From positions 62,001 to 126,000 of the forward strand of contig ONDS01000003.1 in assembly GCA_900316685.1 (NCBI GenBank): a DNA stretch of 64,000 nt, read 5' to 3'. Source of the stretch: an uncultured Prevotellaceae bacterium (GTDB taxonomy: Bacteria > Bacteroidota > Bacteroidia > Bacteroidales > Bacteroidaceae). Of the stretch, positions 17,312 to 26,043 are shown piece by piece; position 1 is the stretch's first letter; every line of letters starts with the position of its first letter. The notes under the pieces are model-generated. The model was not told the origin of the DNA, ran no database searches, and worked only from the letters and a program-made list of their open reading frames with translations. Both the position numbers and the translations under genes were made by a program.

Positions 17312-19771
17312 ATGAAAACAAACATATATCAAAAGGTTAGGAATATGGCCAAGGCGGCACTGCCGCTCGGCCTGCTCACCCTGACGGCATTCTTCGGAGC
17401 CTGCTCGCCCGACTCGTTTGAGGGAGCCGATGAGAACGGCATCCCCACCATGGAGGGCATCGACTTCAGCATGAGTGTCGACCAAGAGGTGAACCAAGTA
17501 ATACTCAAGGTGCCTGAAATGAAGGGTGTTTATCCTGTATGGACCATCAACGGCGCCACCTACTCCACCCTCAACGAGGTGGGATGGTCGAACGTGGAAC
17601 GCGGCACCTATCCCGTGGAGTTGCGTCTTGCCAACCGCAACGGCATCAGCCAAGGATGCATCACCAAATACTTCACCTTCGATGAGACGAAGATCAACTA
17701 CACCGCGATGTTCAACCGCATCAAGGACAAGCAGTGGCGCATCGACAACGCCGAGGTGGCCCACATGGCCTGTGGTCCCGTGGGTGGCGACGGTACGGGC
17801 TGGTGGAGTGCCAACCCCGACGAAAAGAAAGACTTCGGTGTGTACGACGACCGCCTCACCTTCACCGTGGAGACCAACAAGGGCGGTACCTACACCTACA
17901 ATCCCGGAGCCGACGGCAAGACCTACGTGAACTACGGCACCACCATCTGGGGTAGCGAACCTGAACCCGACCGCGATGTGGCCACCGAGGAGCAGACCAG
18001 CAGCTGGTATTTCCAGCGCGGCACCTGGACCGATGCCGAGGGTAAGGAGATAGAGGTGGACTACCTCGTGCTCGCCGACAACACGCTGTTCCCCTATATC
18101 AGCAGCGACAACCAGTACCAGCACCCCCGTTTCCGCATCGAGACACTCACCGCCTCGAAGATGGTGCTCATCTACGAAGCTCCCGACAACAGCATCGCCT
18201 GGCGCTTCATCCTCACCAGCAAGGAAGCAGCGAAAACCTTCGAGGGCTTCGACGCCAACAGCGACTTCAACCTCTGGAAAGGCATCACCCCCGTCATGTC
18301 GTTCCACTTCCAGCCCGGCTGGGGCGAGGTGCGCACACCCGAGATGGAGTCGACCTTCGTAGGTGGTGACAACGACTACACGGTGACCGTGCCCGACGCT
18401 TGTGCAGACCGTTGGCAGGCACAGATGCACTTCCACACCGACTTAGTGACCAACGCCAGCACCCACTACGACTTCTCCTGCATTCTCAATGCCGATAAGG
18501 ATATAGACGGTGTGACCCTCAAGTTGACCTGCGAGGACGACTCAAAAGCCATGATCGATGTGTCCGACATCAGCCTGAAGGCCGGCGAGGACTTCGTGTT
18601 CTGGAAGAGCGACCTCGAGGGAGTGGACCTCAACACGGTGAAGCTCGTGTTCGACTTCGGCTACGCCTCACAACCCGTGACCGTCAACGTGCGCAACATC
18701 GTACTGAAAGACCATGCCAACGACGATGGCACCGTGCTGCCCGATGATGGCGGCGAGGGCGGTGGCGGCGACACACCAGAGGCCACCATGGACTGGGACT
18801 ACAACGCTTCGACCAACCTCTGGAAAGCCGTTGACGATGGCTCGAAATTCGAAAAGTTCGGCTACTACTTTGCCACAGGCAGCGATTGGCAATCAATCCC
18901 CTACAACGAGGCCACCCATAGCGGCGACACCTATGAGATTGACCTGCCCGAGAACATTGGTACCAACCAGTGGCAAGCACAGTTCCACATCGACACCTAC
19001 CTGACCGCCTCGGCCAGCAAGAAATACAACTTCTACTTGGTGATGGAAGCCGACGCCGACCTGCCACAGGTGACCTTCAAATTGACCGACTCGGGCGACA
19101 ACAACTACTTCTTCGAGGAGCGCCAAGACGTGACCGCCGGCAGTTTCGTCTTCAAGAAAGAGGGCGTGAGTCTGAAGGAAGGCACTGATGCCTCCGCCGT
19201 CCGTATGTTCTTTGACTTCGGTGGCTCACCCGCTGGCACCCACGTGAAGATCAGCAAGATATACTTCGAGGAAGTATTTGAGATGAACTACGACGATGCC
19301 GACAACCTGTGGAAGGCCGTCGACGATGGGTCGCTGTTCGACGCCTTCGGCTACTACTTCGCTACAGGTGGCGATTGGCAATCAATCCCCTACAACGAGG
19401 CCACACACAGCGGCAACACCTATGAGATTGACCTGCCCGAGAACATCGGTACTAACCAGTGGCAAGCACAATTCCACATCGACACCAAGCTGACCGCCTC
19501 GGCCTCGAAGCAGTATGCCTTCCAATTAGTGATGGAAGCCGACAACGACCTGCCGCAGGTGACCTTCAAGCTGACTGACTCGGGCGACAACAACTACTTC
19601 TTCGAGGAGCGTATCGATGTGCCCGGAGGCGAGCCCTTCACCCTCACCCGCAAGGGATTGACCCTGAAGGAAGGCAAGGATGCCAGCGCCATCCGCATGT
19701 TCTTCGACTTCGGCGGTTCGCCCGGCGGCACCCACGTGAAGATCAGCAAGATCATCCTCAAGGAGATGTAA
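17312..19771 (+). CDS. Surface glycan-binding lipoprotein with three tandem CBM-like modules
   Basis: 819 residues. The lipobox is FGACSPDSF. An N-terminal SusE/F-type region (to about 310) is followed by three beta-sandwich modules. The first (about 313-480) is divergent and the last two (about 490-652 and 655-819) are nearly identical, with a period of 163 residues. Shared features are NLWKAVDDGS, DWQSIPYNEATHSG, WQAQFHIDT, LPQVTFKLTDSGDNNYFFEE and FDFGG....THVKISKI. This resembles CBM4/CBM16-like domains that bind beta-glucans. Its place after SusD is that of a surface glycan-binding protein. Modules two and three are also very similar in DNA, pointing to recent duplication or gene conversion. 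Confidence 0.8.
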   Translation: MKTNIYQKVRNMAKAALPLGLLTLTAFFGACSPDSFEGADENGIPTMEGIDFSMSVDQEVNQVILKVPEMKGVYPVWTINGATYSTLNEVGWSNVERGTYPVELRLANRNGISQGCITKYFTFDETKINYTAMFNRIKDKQWRIDNAEVAHMACGPVGGDGTGWWSANPDEKKDFGVYDDRLTFTVETNKGGTYTYNPGADGKTYVNYGTTIWGSEPEPDRDVATEEQTSSWYFQRGTWTDAEGKEIEVDYLVLADNTLFPYISSDNQYQHPRFRIETLTASKMVLIYEAPDNSIAWRFILTSKEAAKTFEGFDANSDFNLWKGITPVMSFHFQPGWGEVRTPEMESTFVGGDNDYTVTVPDACADRWQAQMHFHTDLVTNASTHYDFSCILNADKDIDGVTLKLTCEDDSKAMIDVSDISLKAGEDFVFWKSDLEGVDLNTVKLVFDFGYASQPVTVNVRNIVLKDHANDDGTVLPDDGGEGGGGDTPEATMDWDYNASTNLWKAVDDGSKFEKFGYYFATGSDWQSIPYNEATHSGDTYEIDLPENIGTNQWQAQFHIDTYLTASASKKYNFYLVMEADADLPQVTFKLTDSGDNNYFFEERQDVTAGSFVFKKEGVSLKEGTDASAVRMFFDFGGSPAGTHVKISKIYFEEVFEMNYDDADNLWKAVDDGSLFDAFGYYFATGGDWQSIPYNEATHSGNTYEIDLPENIGTNQWQAQFHIDTKLTASASKQYAFQLVMEADNDLPQVTFKLTDSGDNNYFFEERIDVPGGEPFTLTRKGLTLKEGKDASAIRMFFDFGGSPGGTHVKISKIILKEM

Positions 19772-19831
19772 GCCTCATGGCCTTTTAAGAATGAACGATA
19801 GACAACGCTAATAATTCAAAAAAAAAGAAAC

Positions 19832-20938
19832 ATGAAGAAGATGTTAATATATTCATTCCTGCTGTTCTGCAGCGGCATGATGGCCAACTGCGACGGCGAC
19901 ACCTATACCATGCACGACAAGGCGGCTCCCAACGCCACCATCACCACCGATGTGCAGAGCATCAACGTGCCCGGAGAGGGAGGCACCTACACCATCCAGG
20001 TGAGCACCACCGGCAAGGAGTGGAACGCCTATACCAACGACAAATGGTTGACGGTAAGCAGCAGCAACACTAACTCATCGTCAGGCACCGTCACGGTGAC
20101 GGTGCCCGAGAACGGCGTCGCCCGAGTGCTTAGGAGCGAGGTGATCATCATGTCGGGCACCGCCCGCAAGAGCATCCCCCTGACCCAAGCCGAGGCTGTC
20201 AATCCCTACCCCGCCCCCGAGGGTTATGAGCTGGTATGGCACGACGAGTTCGAGGAAGGCACTGAGCTGAACGCCGACGACTGGACCCACGAGGTGCAAG
20301 GCTCGGGATGGGTGAACAATGAGTTGCAGAACTACGTGAACCACACCACGCCCGGCGGTGCATTGGTGACCGAGGTGAAAAACGGCTCGCTGCTCATCCA
20401 CTGCCTGAAGGAAGACGGGAAGATCTATTCCGGTCGCGTCTACGCCAAGCAGAAACAAGGATGGACCTACGGCTATATCGAAGCCCGCATCAAGTTGCCG
20501 AAGGGCAAAGGCACTTGGCCCGCCTTCTGGATGATGCCCGTGAACTTCAAGTCGTGGCCCGCCGACGGCGAGATAGACATCATGGAAGAGGTGGGCGGCC
20601 GCGCCAACTACGTGTCGTCGAGCCTTCACGCCAACGCCCACGTACACAGCAATGGCACCCAGGTGACCCACGAGATGTTCTGCGAGGGAGCCGAGGATGA
20701 TTTCCATACCTACGCCATCCAGTGGACCGGTGAGAACATCACCACCTTTGTCGACGGTCAGGTGCAACTGAGCTACGACAACCGTGGCTTGGGACGCGAC
20801 GACTGGCCCTACGACGACCCGTTCTACGTGATTCTCAACCTCGCATGGGGCGGCTCCTGGGGCGGCACCTACGGCATCGACGAGGGTGCGCTGCCCGCCA
20901 CCATGGAGGTAGACTACGTGAGAGTGTTCCAGAAGTAA
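19832..20938 (+). CDS. GH16 beta-glucanase with BACON domain (laminarinase/lichenase type), lipoprotein
   Basis: 368 residues. The lipobox is MMANCDGD. A BACON-type beta domain spans about residues 35-125 (INVPGEGGTYTIQVSTTGKEW, then NDKWLTV). The GH16 catalytic domain starts at YELVWHDEFEEG. The active-site motif is GEIDIMEEVG, with Glu247 (nucleophile), Asp249 and Glu252 (acid/base). TWPAFWMMP and the closing YVRVFQK are also typical. The family hydrolyses beta-1,3 or mixed-linkage glucans. It is probably anchored on the cell surface and delivers oligosaccharides to the SusCD pair. Confidence 0.92.
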   Translation: MKKMLIYSFLLFCSGMMANCDGDTYTMHDKAAPNATITTDVQSINVPGEGGTYTIQVSTTGKEWNAYTNDKWLTVSSSNTNSSSGTVTVTVPENGVARVLRSEVIIMSGTARKSIPLTQAEAVNPYPAPEGYELVWHDEFEEGTELNADDWTHEVQGSGWVNNELQNYVNHTTPGGALVTEVKNGSLLIHCLKEDGKIYSGRVYAKQKQGWTYGYIEARIKLPKGKGTWPAFWMMPVNFKSWPADGEIDIMEEVGGRANYVSSSLHANAHVHSNGTQVTHEMFCEGAEDDFHTYAIQWTGENITTFVDGQVQLSYDNRGLGRDDWPYDDPFYVILNLAWGGSWGGTYGIDEGALPATMEVDYVRVFQK

Positions 20939-20990
20939 TTCTTAGGAGCATGGAGCGAGGGGCAAGGAGCATGGAGCGAGGGGCATGAGA
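20939..20990. repeat. GGAGCATGGAGCGAGGGGCAAG repeat after GH16
   Basis: Two direct copies of AGGAGCATGGAGCGAGGGGC start three bases after the stop codon. This is a variant of the GGAGCAAGGGGCAAG family. Confidence 0.75.
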
Positions 20991-21081
20991 TTGCCCAAGT
21001 ACCCATCCCCTTGCCTCCGCCCAAGCTCTAAGACCACTTTCCTTTGGAAAGACCATCTCCAAGTAGTTTCAAAAAACAGAT

Positions 21082-23316
21082 ATGATGAGAAAAAGTATTA
21101 TCATAGCCTTGGCGGCATTTGCTACGATGACCGCCAAGGCCCAGACCCTACCCGTTTACCTCGATGAGAGCCGGCCGATAGAGGAGCGCATCGACGATGC
21201 CCTGCAGCGCATGACGCTCGACGAGAAGATAGCCGTGATCCACGCCCAAAGTAAGTTCTCCTCGCCGGGTGTGCGACGCCTCGGATTGCCCGACTTCTGG
21301 ACCGACGACGGACCCCACGGCGTGCGTCCCGACGTACTGTGGGACGAGTGGGTGCAGGCCGGCCACACCAACGACTCGTGTGTGGCCTTCCCCGCCCTCA
21401 CCTGCTTAGCCGCCACCTGGAACCCGCAGATGTCACGCATCTACGGCGAGAGCCTGGCCGAAGAAGCCCTCTACCGCGACAAGGACATGATACTGGGACC
21501 CGGCGTGAACATCAACCGCACACCGCTGGGCGGGCGCAATTTCGAATACATGGGTGAAGACCCCTACCTGGCCAGCCGCATGGTAGTGCCCTATATCCAG
21601 GGCATGCAGTCGAAAGGCATCGCCGCCTGCGTGAAGCACTATGCCCTGAACAACGACGAGACCTACCGCCATCAGGTGAACGTCATCGTCGACGACCGCG
21701 CCCTGCATGAGATTTACCTGCCCGCCTTCCGTGCAGCCGTGACCGAGGGACATGCGTGGGGTATCATGGGAGCCTACAACCTCTACAAGAACCAGCACAA
21801 CTGCCACAATGCCATCCTGCTCAACCAGATACTCAAGCGCGACTGGCAGTACGACGGCGTGGTGGTGAGCGACTGGGGCGGATGCCACGATACCGACGAG
21901 GCCATCCAAAACGGTCTTGACATGGAGTTCGGCACGTGGACCGACGGACTGACCATGGGCGCCACCAACGCCTACGACAATTATCACCTGGCCTTAGCCT
22001 ACAAGCGCCTGATAGAAGAAGGCAAATATACGGAGCGCGAACTCAACGACAAGGTTCGCCGCGTGCTGCGCCTCTTCTTCCGCACTACGATGAACAGGAA
22101 CCGCGGCTATGGGTTCCTCTGCAGCGAGGCCCACTACGAGGCCGCCCGCCGTATCGCCGACGAGGGCATCGTGCTCTTACAGAACAACAACGGCCTGTTG
22201 CCCCTGCGCTTGGATGGCACCAAAAAGGTGCTGGTGGTGGGCGAGAACGCCATCAAGATGATGACCGTAGGCGGCGGCAGTTCGTCGCTGAAGGTACAGC
22301 ACGAGATACTCCCCCTCGACGCGCTCCAGGCAGTCTGCGCCCAAGCCCATGCCACCTGCGACTACGCCCGCGGCTATGTGGGCGACACAGTACAGAGCTA
22401 CAACAATGTGACAGTGGGTCGGAGCATCGCCGAGAGCCGCTCGGCCGAAGTGCTGCGTGCCGAGGCAGTAGAGAAAGCCAAGGCCGCCGACTATGTGATC
22501 ATCTTCGGCGGGCTGAACAAGAGCAACCACCAAGACTGCGAGGGTTTCGACCGCGAGCAGTACGGTCTGCCCTATGGTCAGGATGAGCTGGTGGAGGCCT
22601 TGGCCGCCGTCAACAAGCACGTGGTTTTCGTCAACATCTCGGGCAACGCCGTGGCCATGCCTTGGAAAGACAAGGTGGGTGCCATCGTGCAAGGCTGGTT
22701 CATCGGCAGCGAGAGCGGCCACGCCCTCTGCGACGTGCTCACCGGCCGTGCCAACCCCTCGGGCAAGTTGCCCTTCACGTGGTGGCAGACACTGAACGAC
22801 GTGCCCGCCCATCGCTTGGGCACCTTCCCCGGCACATGGCGGGCCGCTCACGACATCATCGACGAGACCTATGCCGAGAGCATCTTCGTAGGCTATCGTG
22901 GTGTGGACCGCTACAAGGTGCGCCCCACCTTCGCCTTTGGCCACGGCCTGAGCTACACCACCTTTGAGATAGGCAAGGTCACCGCCGACAAGAAGACGAT
23001 GACCTCCGGCGAGACCATCACCTTCACCATCCCCGTGAGGAACACCGGCAGTGTGGCAGGCGCCGAGGTGGTGCAGTTATATGTGCGCGACGTGAAGTCG
23101 TCGCTCCCCCGTCCGGAGAAGGAGCTGAAAGGATTCCAGAAAGTCTACCTCCAGCCCGGTGAAAGCCAGGAGGTGAGCATCACCATCGACAAGAGCGCCC
23201 TGAGCTATTACGACGACGGGAAGGGTCAGTGGGTGGCCGAGCCTGGTCAGTTCGAGGCCCTCATCGGTAACTCCTCCGACCACCTCACCTCGAAGGTGAA
23301 ATTTGAACTAAAGTAA
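21082..23316 (+). CDS. GH3 beta-glucosidase
   Basis: 744 residues. A signal peptide (ending MTAKAQT) without a lipobox suggests a periplasmic enzyme. The domain order is the GH3 barrel, the alpha/beta sandwich and a C-terminal fibronectin III-like domain (TITFTIPVRNTGSVAGAEVV). The nucleophile is Asp264 in GVVVSDWGGCHD. Substrate-binding motifs GVNINRTPLGGRNFEYMGED and KHYALNNDETYR are present. It should release glucose from beta-gluco-oligosaccharides made by GH16, completing a beta-glucan pathway. Confidence 0.93.
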   Translation: MMRKSIIIALAAFATMTAKAQTLPVYLDESRPIEERIDDALQRMTLDEKIAVIHAQSKFSSPGVRRLGLPDFWTDDGPHGVRPDVLWDEWVQAGHTNDSCVAFPALTCLAATWNPQMSRIYGESLAEEALYRDKDMILGPGVNINRTPLGGRNFEYMGEDPYLASRMVVPYIQGMQSKGIAACVKHYALNNDETYRHQVNVIVDDRALHEIYLPAFRAAVTEGHAWGIMGAYNLYKNQHNCHNAILLNQILKRDWQYDGVVVSDWGGCHDTDEAIQNGLDMEFGTWTDGLTMGATNAYDNYHLALAYKRLIEEGKYTERELNDKVRRVLRLFFRTTMNRNRGYGFLCSEAHYEAARRIADEGIVLLQNNNGLLPLRLDGTKKVLVVGENAIKMMTVGGGSSSLKVQHEILPLDALQAVCAQAHATCDYARGYVGDTVQSYNNVTVGRSIAESRSAEVLRAEAVEKAKAADYVIIFGGLNKSNHQDCEGFDREQYGLPYGQDELVEALAAVNKHVVFVNISGNAVAMPWKDKVGAIVQGWFIGSESGHALCDVLTGRANPSGKLPFTWWQTLNDVPAHRLGTFPGTWRAAHDIIDETYAESIFVGYRGVDRYKVRPTFAFGHGLSYTTFEIGKVTADKKTMTSGETITFTIPVRNTGSVAGAEVVQLYVRDVKSSLPRPEKELKGFQKVYLQPGESQEVSITIDKSALSYYDDGKGQWVAEPGQFEALIGNSSDHLTSKVKFELK

Positions 23317-23403
23317 AAAAGAAAAAAGTAAAAAGGTAAAAGGGTAAGAAGGATAAAAGGACAAAAAAACTGACAATCGCATAGGAATTCAGAAAAATTT
23401 GTC

Positions 23404-23453
23404 TATTTTTGCAGTCAAGGTGTCGTGAAGCTGTTTTCACGTCATCTTGACTG
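23404..23453 (+). promoter_or_regulatory. -7 element overlapping an 18-bp inverted repeat before the DUF6377 gene
   Basis: TATTTTTG (23404-23411) is followed directly by an inverted repeat. The arms are 23412-23429 and 23436-23453 (18 bp, one G-T pair and one mismatch, 6-base loop). The predicted start of transcription lies within the left arm. The start codon follows 12 bases after the right arm. It could be an operator or a leader hairpin. Confidence 0.6.
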
Positions 23454-23465
23454 TACTATTTTACC

Positions 23466-25148
23466 ATGAAGAGAATCGTCACAATACGCTATGGTTTGTT
23501 GATGTTGCTGGTCGTCGCCGCTCTCGGCGTGCGTGCCCAGCACAATCTCGATTCGTTGTATCGCTGTTTAGACAATGAGATAGAGCGGTTTCCTGAATAT
23601 GTCGCCGTACATGACCGAGAAGTGGCCCTCCTTACCGAAGAGCTGCGACAGGCCACCGACGATGCCCTGCGCTACGACCTGAACTACCGCCTCTACGACA
23701 AATACCGCCCGTTCATCAACGACTCCGCCATCTATTATCTGAGAAACTGCATTGAGTTGGCAGAGAAACTCCATCAACCCGCACGTGTCAACGAATGCCG
23801 CTCGTTATTGGCTCTGCGCTGTTCCAACACCGGTATGTACGATGAGGCTTTGGAGATGATTAACCAGGTGGAGCCAGCATTGTTGGACACCGCCGGACTG
23901 GGCATCTATTACGAGGCACGCAACCATGTATACAACGAGTTGGCTTATTACACCCATCTGGACGACATGAAGGAGAAATACCTGAACGAAGCCAAGAAAT
24001 ATGAGGACTTGATGCTCAGCATCCTACCCGACACCTCGGATGCCGCTTTTCTACGTCGCGAGATGATTGATTTGAATTCCGGGCGCATACAACAGTCCAT
24101 GAGCACCAACAACGAGTGGCTGCGCCATGTGAAAGTCGGCAGTCACCGCTATGCCCTTGTGGCCCTCTACCGTTACCTTGAATACAAGGCGCAGGGCGAT
24201 AGTATCGAGATGATGTATTGGTTGGCTGAGTCGGCACTGTCTGACGTGCGCAACGGTGTGATGGACCAGGGGTCGCTATGGGAAATGGCCAACCAACTGA
24301 TGCTCCAAGGTGACGTGGACCGCAGTTACCGTTATATCAGTTTCACCAGCGAATGTGCCACCCGCTATGGTTCGCGACAGCGCAGTTGGCAGATAGCGCC
24401 CCTGCTGTCGGCCATCGCCAACAACTACAAGGCACAAAGTGAGCGCAGCAGTCGACGGTTGCGGCTGACGGCCATTGGCATCGGTATCCTCGCCCTGTTG
24501 TTGTTGGCCTCGCTCTTCTACGTGAACCGTCAACGCAAACGACTGGCCATTGCCCAACGACGGCAGAAACATACCAACGCCATGTTGGCCGAGGCAAACG
24601 ACCAACTGTCGGAGAAGAACGATGCCCTCTCCGACGTGAACGGCCAGTTGCACGCGCTGAATGCCCAGTTGGCCGAGTCGAACCGCGTGAAAGAGGAATA
24701 TGTGGGACGTTTCTTGCGCCTCTGCTCCATCTATATCGACAAGACGGACAAGTTTCGCAAACGCGTGAACAAGATGGTGAAAAACCACGAATATGAAGAG
24801 TTGTACAATGTCACCCGTGGCCAAGAGTCGAAGACGCAGCAGTTGGAAGAATTGTTCGGCAGTTTTGACGCTGCTTTCCTCCACCTCTTCCCCACCTTCG
24901 TCGAAGAGGTGAACCTCTTGCTCAAACCCGAGGAACACATGGCATTGGAGAAAGACGGTCGCATGAACACCGACCTTCGCATCCTCGCCCTCATACGTCT
25001 GGGTATTGAGGACAGTTCAAAAATTGCCGAATTCCTGAACTACAGTGTGAACACCATCTACAACTACCGTGCTCGCCTGAAGACCAATGCCGTGGTAGAC
25101 CGCGACGACTTCGAACGCCAAGTGAAAGAGATTGGAATTAAGAATTAG
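23466..25148 (+). CDS. DUF6377-type membrane regulator with TPR-like sensor and C-terminal HTH
   Basis: 560 residues. A signal peptide (ending GVRAQ) is followed by a helical TPR-like periplasmic region to about 325 and one transmembrane helix (TAIGIGILALLLLASLFYV, about 335-355). Next comes a coiled coil rich in ANDQLSEKNDALSDVNGQLH. The cytoplasmic C-terminus ends in a LuxR-like helix-turn-helix (LALIRLGIEDSSKIAEFLNY, SVNTIYNYR). This is the DUF6377 architecture found next to PULs. It probably senses a signal in the periplasm and activates the adjacent beta-glucan locus. It has its own promoter-like element and a palindrome. Confidence 0.8.
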   Translation: MKRIVTIRYGLLMLLVVAALGVRAQHNLDSLYRCLDNEIERFPEYVAVHDREVALLTEELRQATDDALRYDLNYRLYDKYRPFINDSAIYYLRNCIELAEKLHQPARVNECRSLLALRCSNTGMYDEALEMINQVEPALLDTAGLGIYYEARNHVYNELAYYTHLDDMKEKYLNEAKKYEDLMLSILPDTSDAAFLRREMIDLNSGRIQQSMSTNNEWLRHVKVGSHRYALVALYRYLEYKAQGDSIEMMYWLAESALSDVRNGVMDQGSLWEMANQLMLQGDVDRSYRYISFTSECATRYGSRQRSWQIAPLLSAIANNYKAQSERSSRRLRLTAIGIGILALLLLASLFYVNRQRKRLAIAQRRQKHTNAMLAEANDQLSEKNDALSDVNGQLHALNAQLAESNRVKEEYVGRFLRLCSIYIDKTDKFRKRVNKMVKNHEYEELYNVTRGQESKTQQLEELFGSFDAAFLHLFPTFVEEVNLLLKPEEHMALEKDGRMNTDLRILALIRLGIEDSSKIAEFLNYSVNTIYNYRARLKTNAVVDRDDFERQVKEIGIKN

Positions 25149-25200
25149 GAGCAGGGGGCAAGGGGCAAGAGGCAAAAGGCAGGAAGCAAGGAGCATGAAA
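25149..25200. repeat. GGAGCAGGGGGCAAGGGGC repeat after the regulator gene
   Basis: About four units of the GGAGCAAGGGGCAAG family begin at the stop codon and end at 25197. Confidence 0.75.
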
Positions 25201-25292
25201 CCTATTAGGAAGCATCCTCTATATCATTTCTCGAAAAAGTGCATTTCCTATCATTTATTCCTGGTATTTCATCATAATACGAGGCATAAATA

Positions 25293-25323
25293 TTGCTGAA
25301 TACCAAATAATGCTATATATTTG
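25293..25323 (+). promoter_or_regulatory. Promoter of the 25396 gene
   Basis: TTG (25293-25295), a 20-base spacer, then TATATTTG (25316-25323). The transcript leader then contains a tract of AAACTTATAAACTAAAAAAC-type repeats (25333-25390). Confidence 0.75.
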
Positions 25324-25395
25324 CAACGAATACAAAAACTTATAAACTTACGAACTCATAAACTAAAAAACTTATAAACTAAAAAACTCAACAAC

Positions 25396-25956
25396 ATGAA
25401 AAAGATCTGTATACTTTTGGTATTAATGGTCTGGATGATGATACCAGCTTACGGTGCAGAGGGAGACAAGAACGACCCCATCCGCAACCAACTGACATGG
25501 ATGGCACCTGCAGCCCCGTCAAACGATGAAGGTGACATCGAGAACATTTACATCGACTATATTACCCCCGACGGACAGGAGCATCATATCATCTGCGAAC
25601 TGCCATGGCCCACAAATGCCAGTGTATTTGCTGGTGGTGACATAGAAGAAGAAGACATCAATTTCGATGGTATTCCCGACATGCAAGTAACCGTCGGTTA
25701 TTTCGACGGCACCGGTCACAATCCCATGTATATGTATTATGTGTGGGACATGGAGACCCACCTATTCAAGGAGTTGCCCGACCCTCTTTTCATCGCCCCC
25801 GCCCTTGACCCGGAGAGCCGCAGCATCACCAGTCGTCTCACTCAGGAAAACCCGGACAACCGCCAGTCATATACCATCCATTGCCAACAATATGTATGGA
25901 AAGGCGACCAATTGGAGTTGACCAATGAATGGTCTGAAGAATTCACACTGGAATAA
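25396..25956 (+). CDS. Secreted protein of unknown function, paralogue of the 53785 gene
   Basis: 186 residues. The signal peptide ends IPAYGAE. The central motif is EEDINFDGIPDMQVTVGYFD, then GTGHNPMYMYYVWD. It is shared with the protein at 53785-54324, along with an N-terminal NDPIRNQLTWMAPAAPSNDEG block. The N-F-D-G-I-P-D segment resembles motifs of XAC2610-related secreted proteins, but I cannot confirm that family. There are no obvious catalytic residues. It stands alone between the PUL and the ABC transporter, with its own promoter. Confidence 0.7.
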   Translation: MKKICILLVLMVWMMIPAYGAEGDKNDPIRNQLTWMAPAAPSNDEGDIENIYIDYITPDGQEHHIICELPWPTNASVFAGGDIEEEDINFDGIPDMQVTVGYFDGTGHNPMYMYYVWDMETHLFKELPDPLFIAPALDPESRSITSRLTQENPDNRQSYTIHCQQYVWKGDQLELTNEWSEEFTLE

Positions 25957-25961
25957 GCAAT

Positions 25962-26007
25962 ATAAAAACACGAACAATCCCCCGCTTTTAGACGGGGGAT
26001 TGTTCGT
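25962..26007 (-). terminator. Rho-independent terminator of the ABC transporter operon
   Basis: A perfect 15-bp stem (25970-25984 with 25993-26007; core CAATCCCCCG/CGGGGGATTG) with an 8-base loop. On the minus strand it is followed by TGTTTTTATA. It lies 36 bases after the ABC gene stop. On the plus strand it lacks a T run but could still stabilise the 3' end of the 25396 transcript. Confidence 0.85.
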
Positions 26008-26043
26008 AGACGCCCAACAGCCCGAAAAAATCCGAAGGAGGAA

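Noticed and set aside
17210..18436. A 408-codon minus-strand open frame over the glycan-binding protein
   Set aside because: Antisense shadow. The plus-strand gene has a lipobox and repeated modules.
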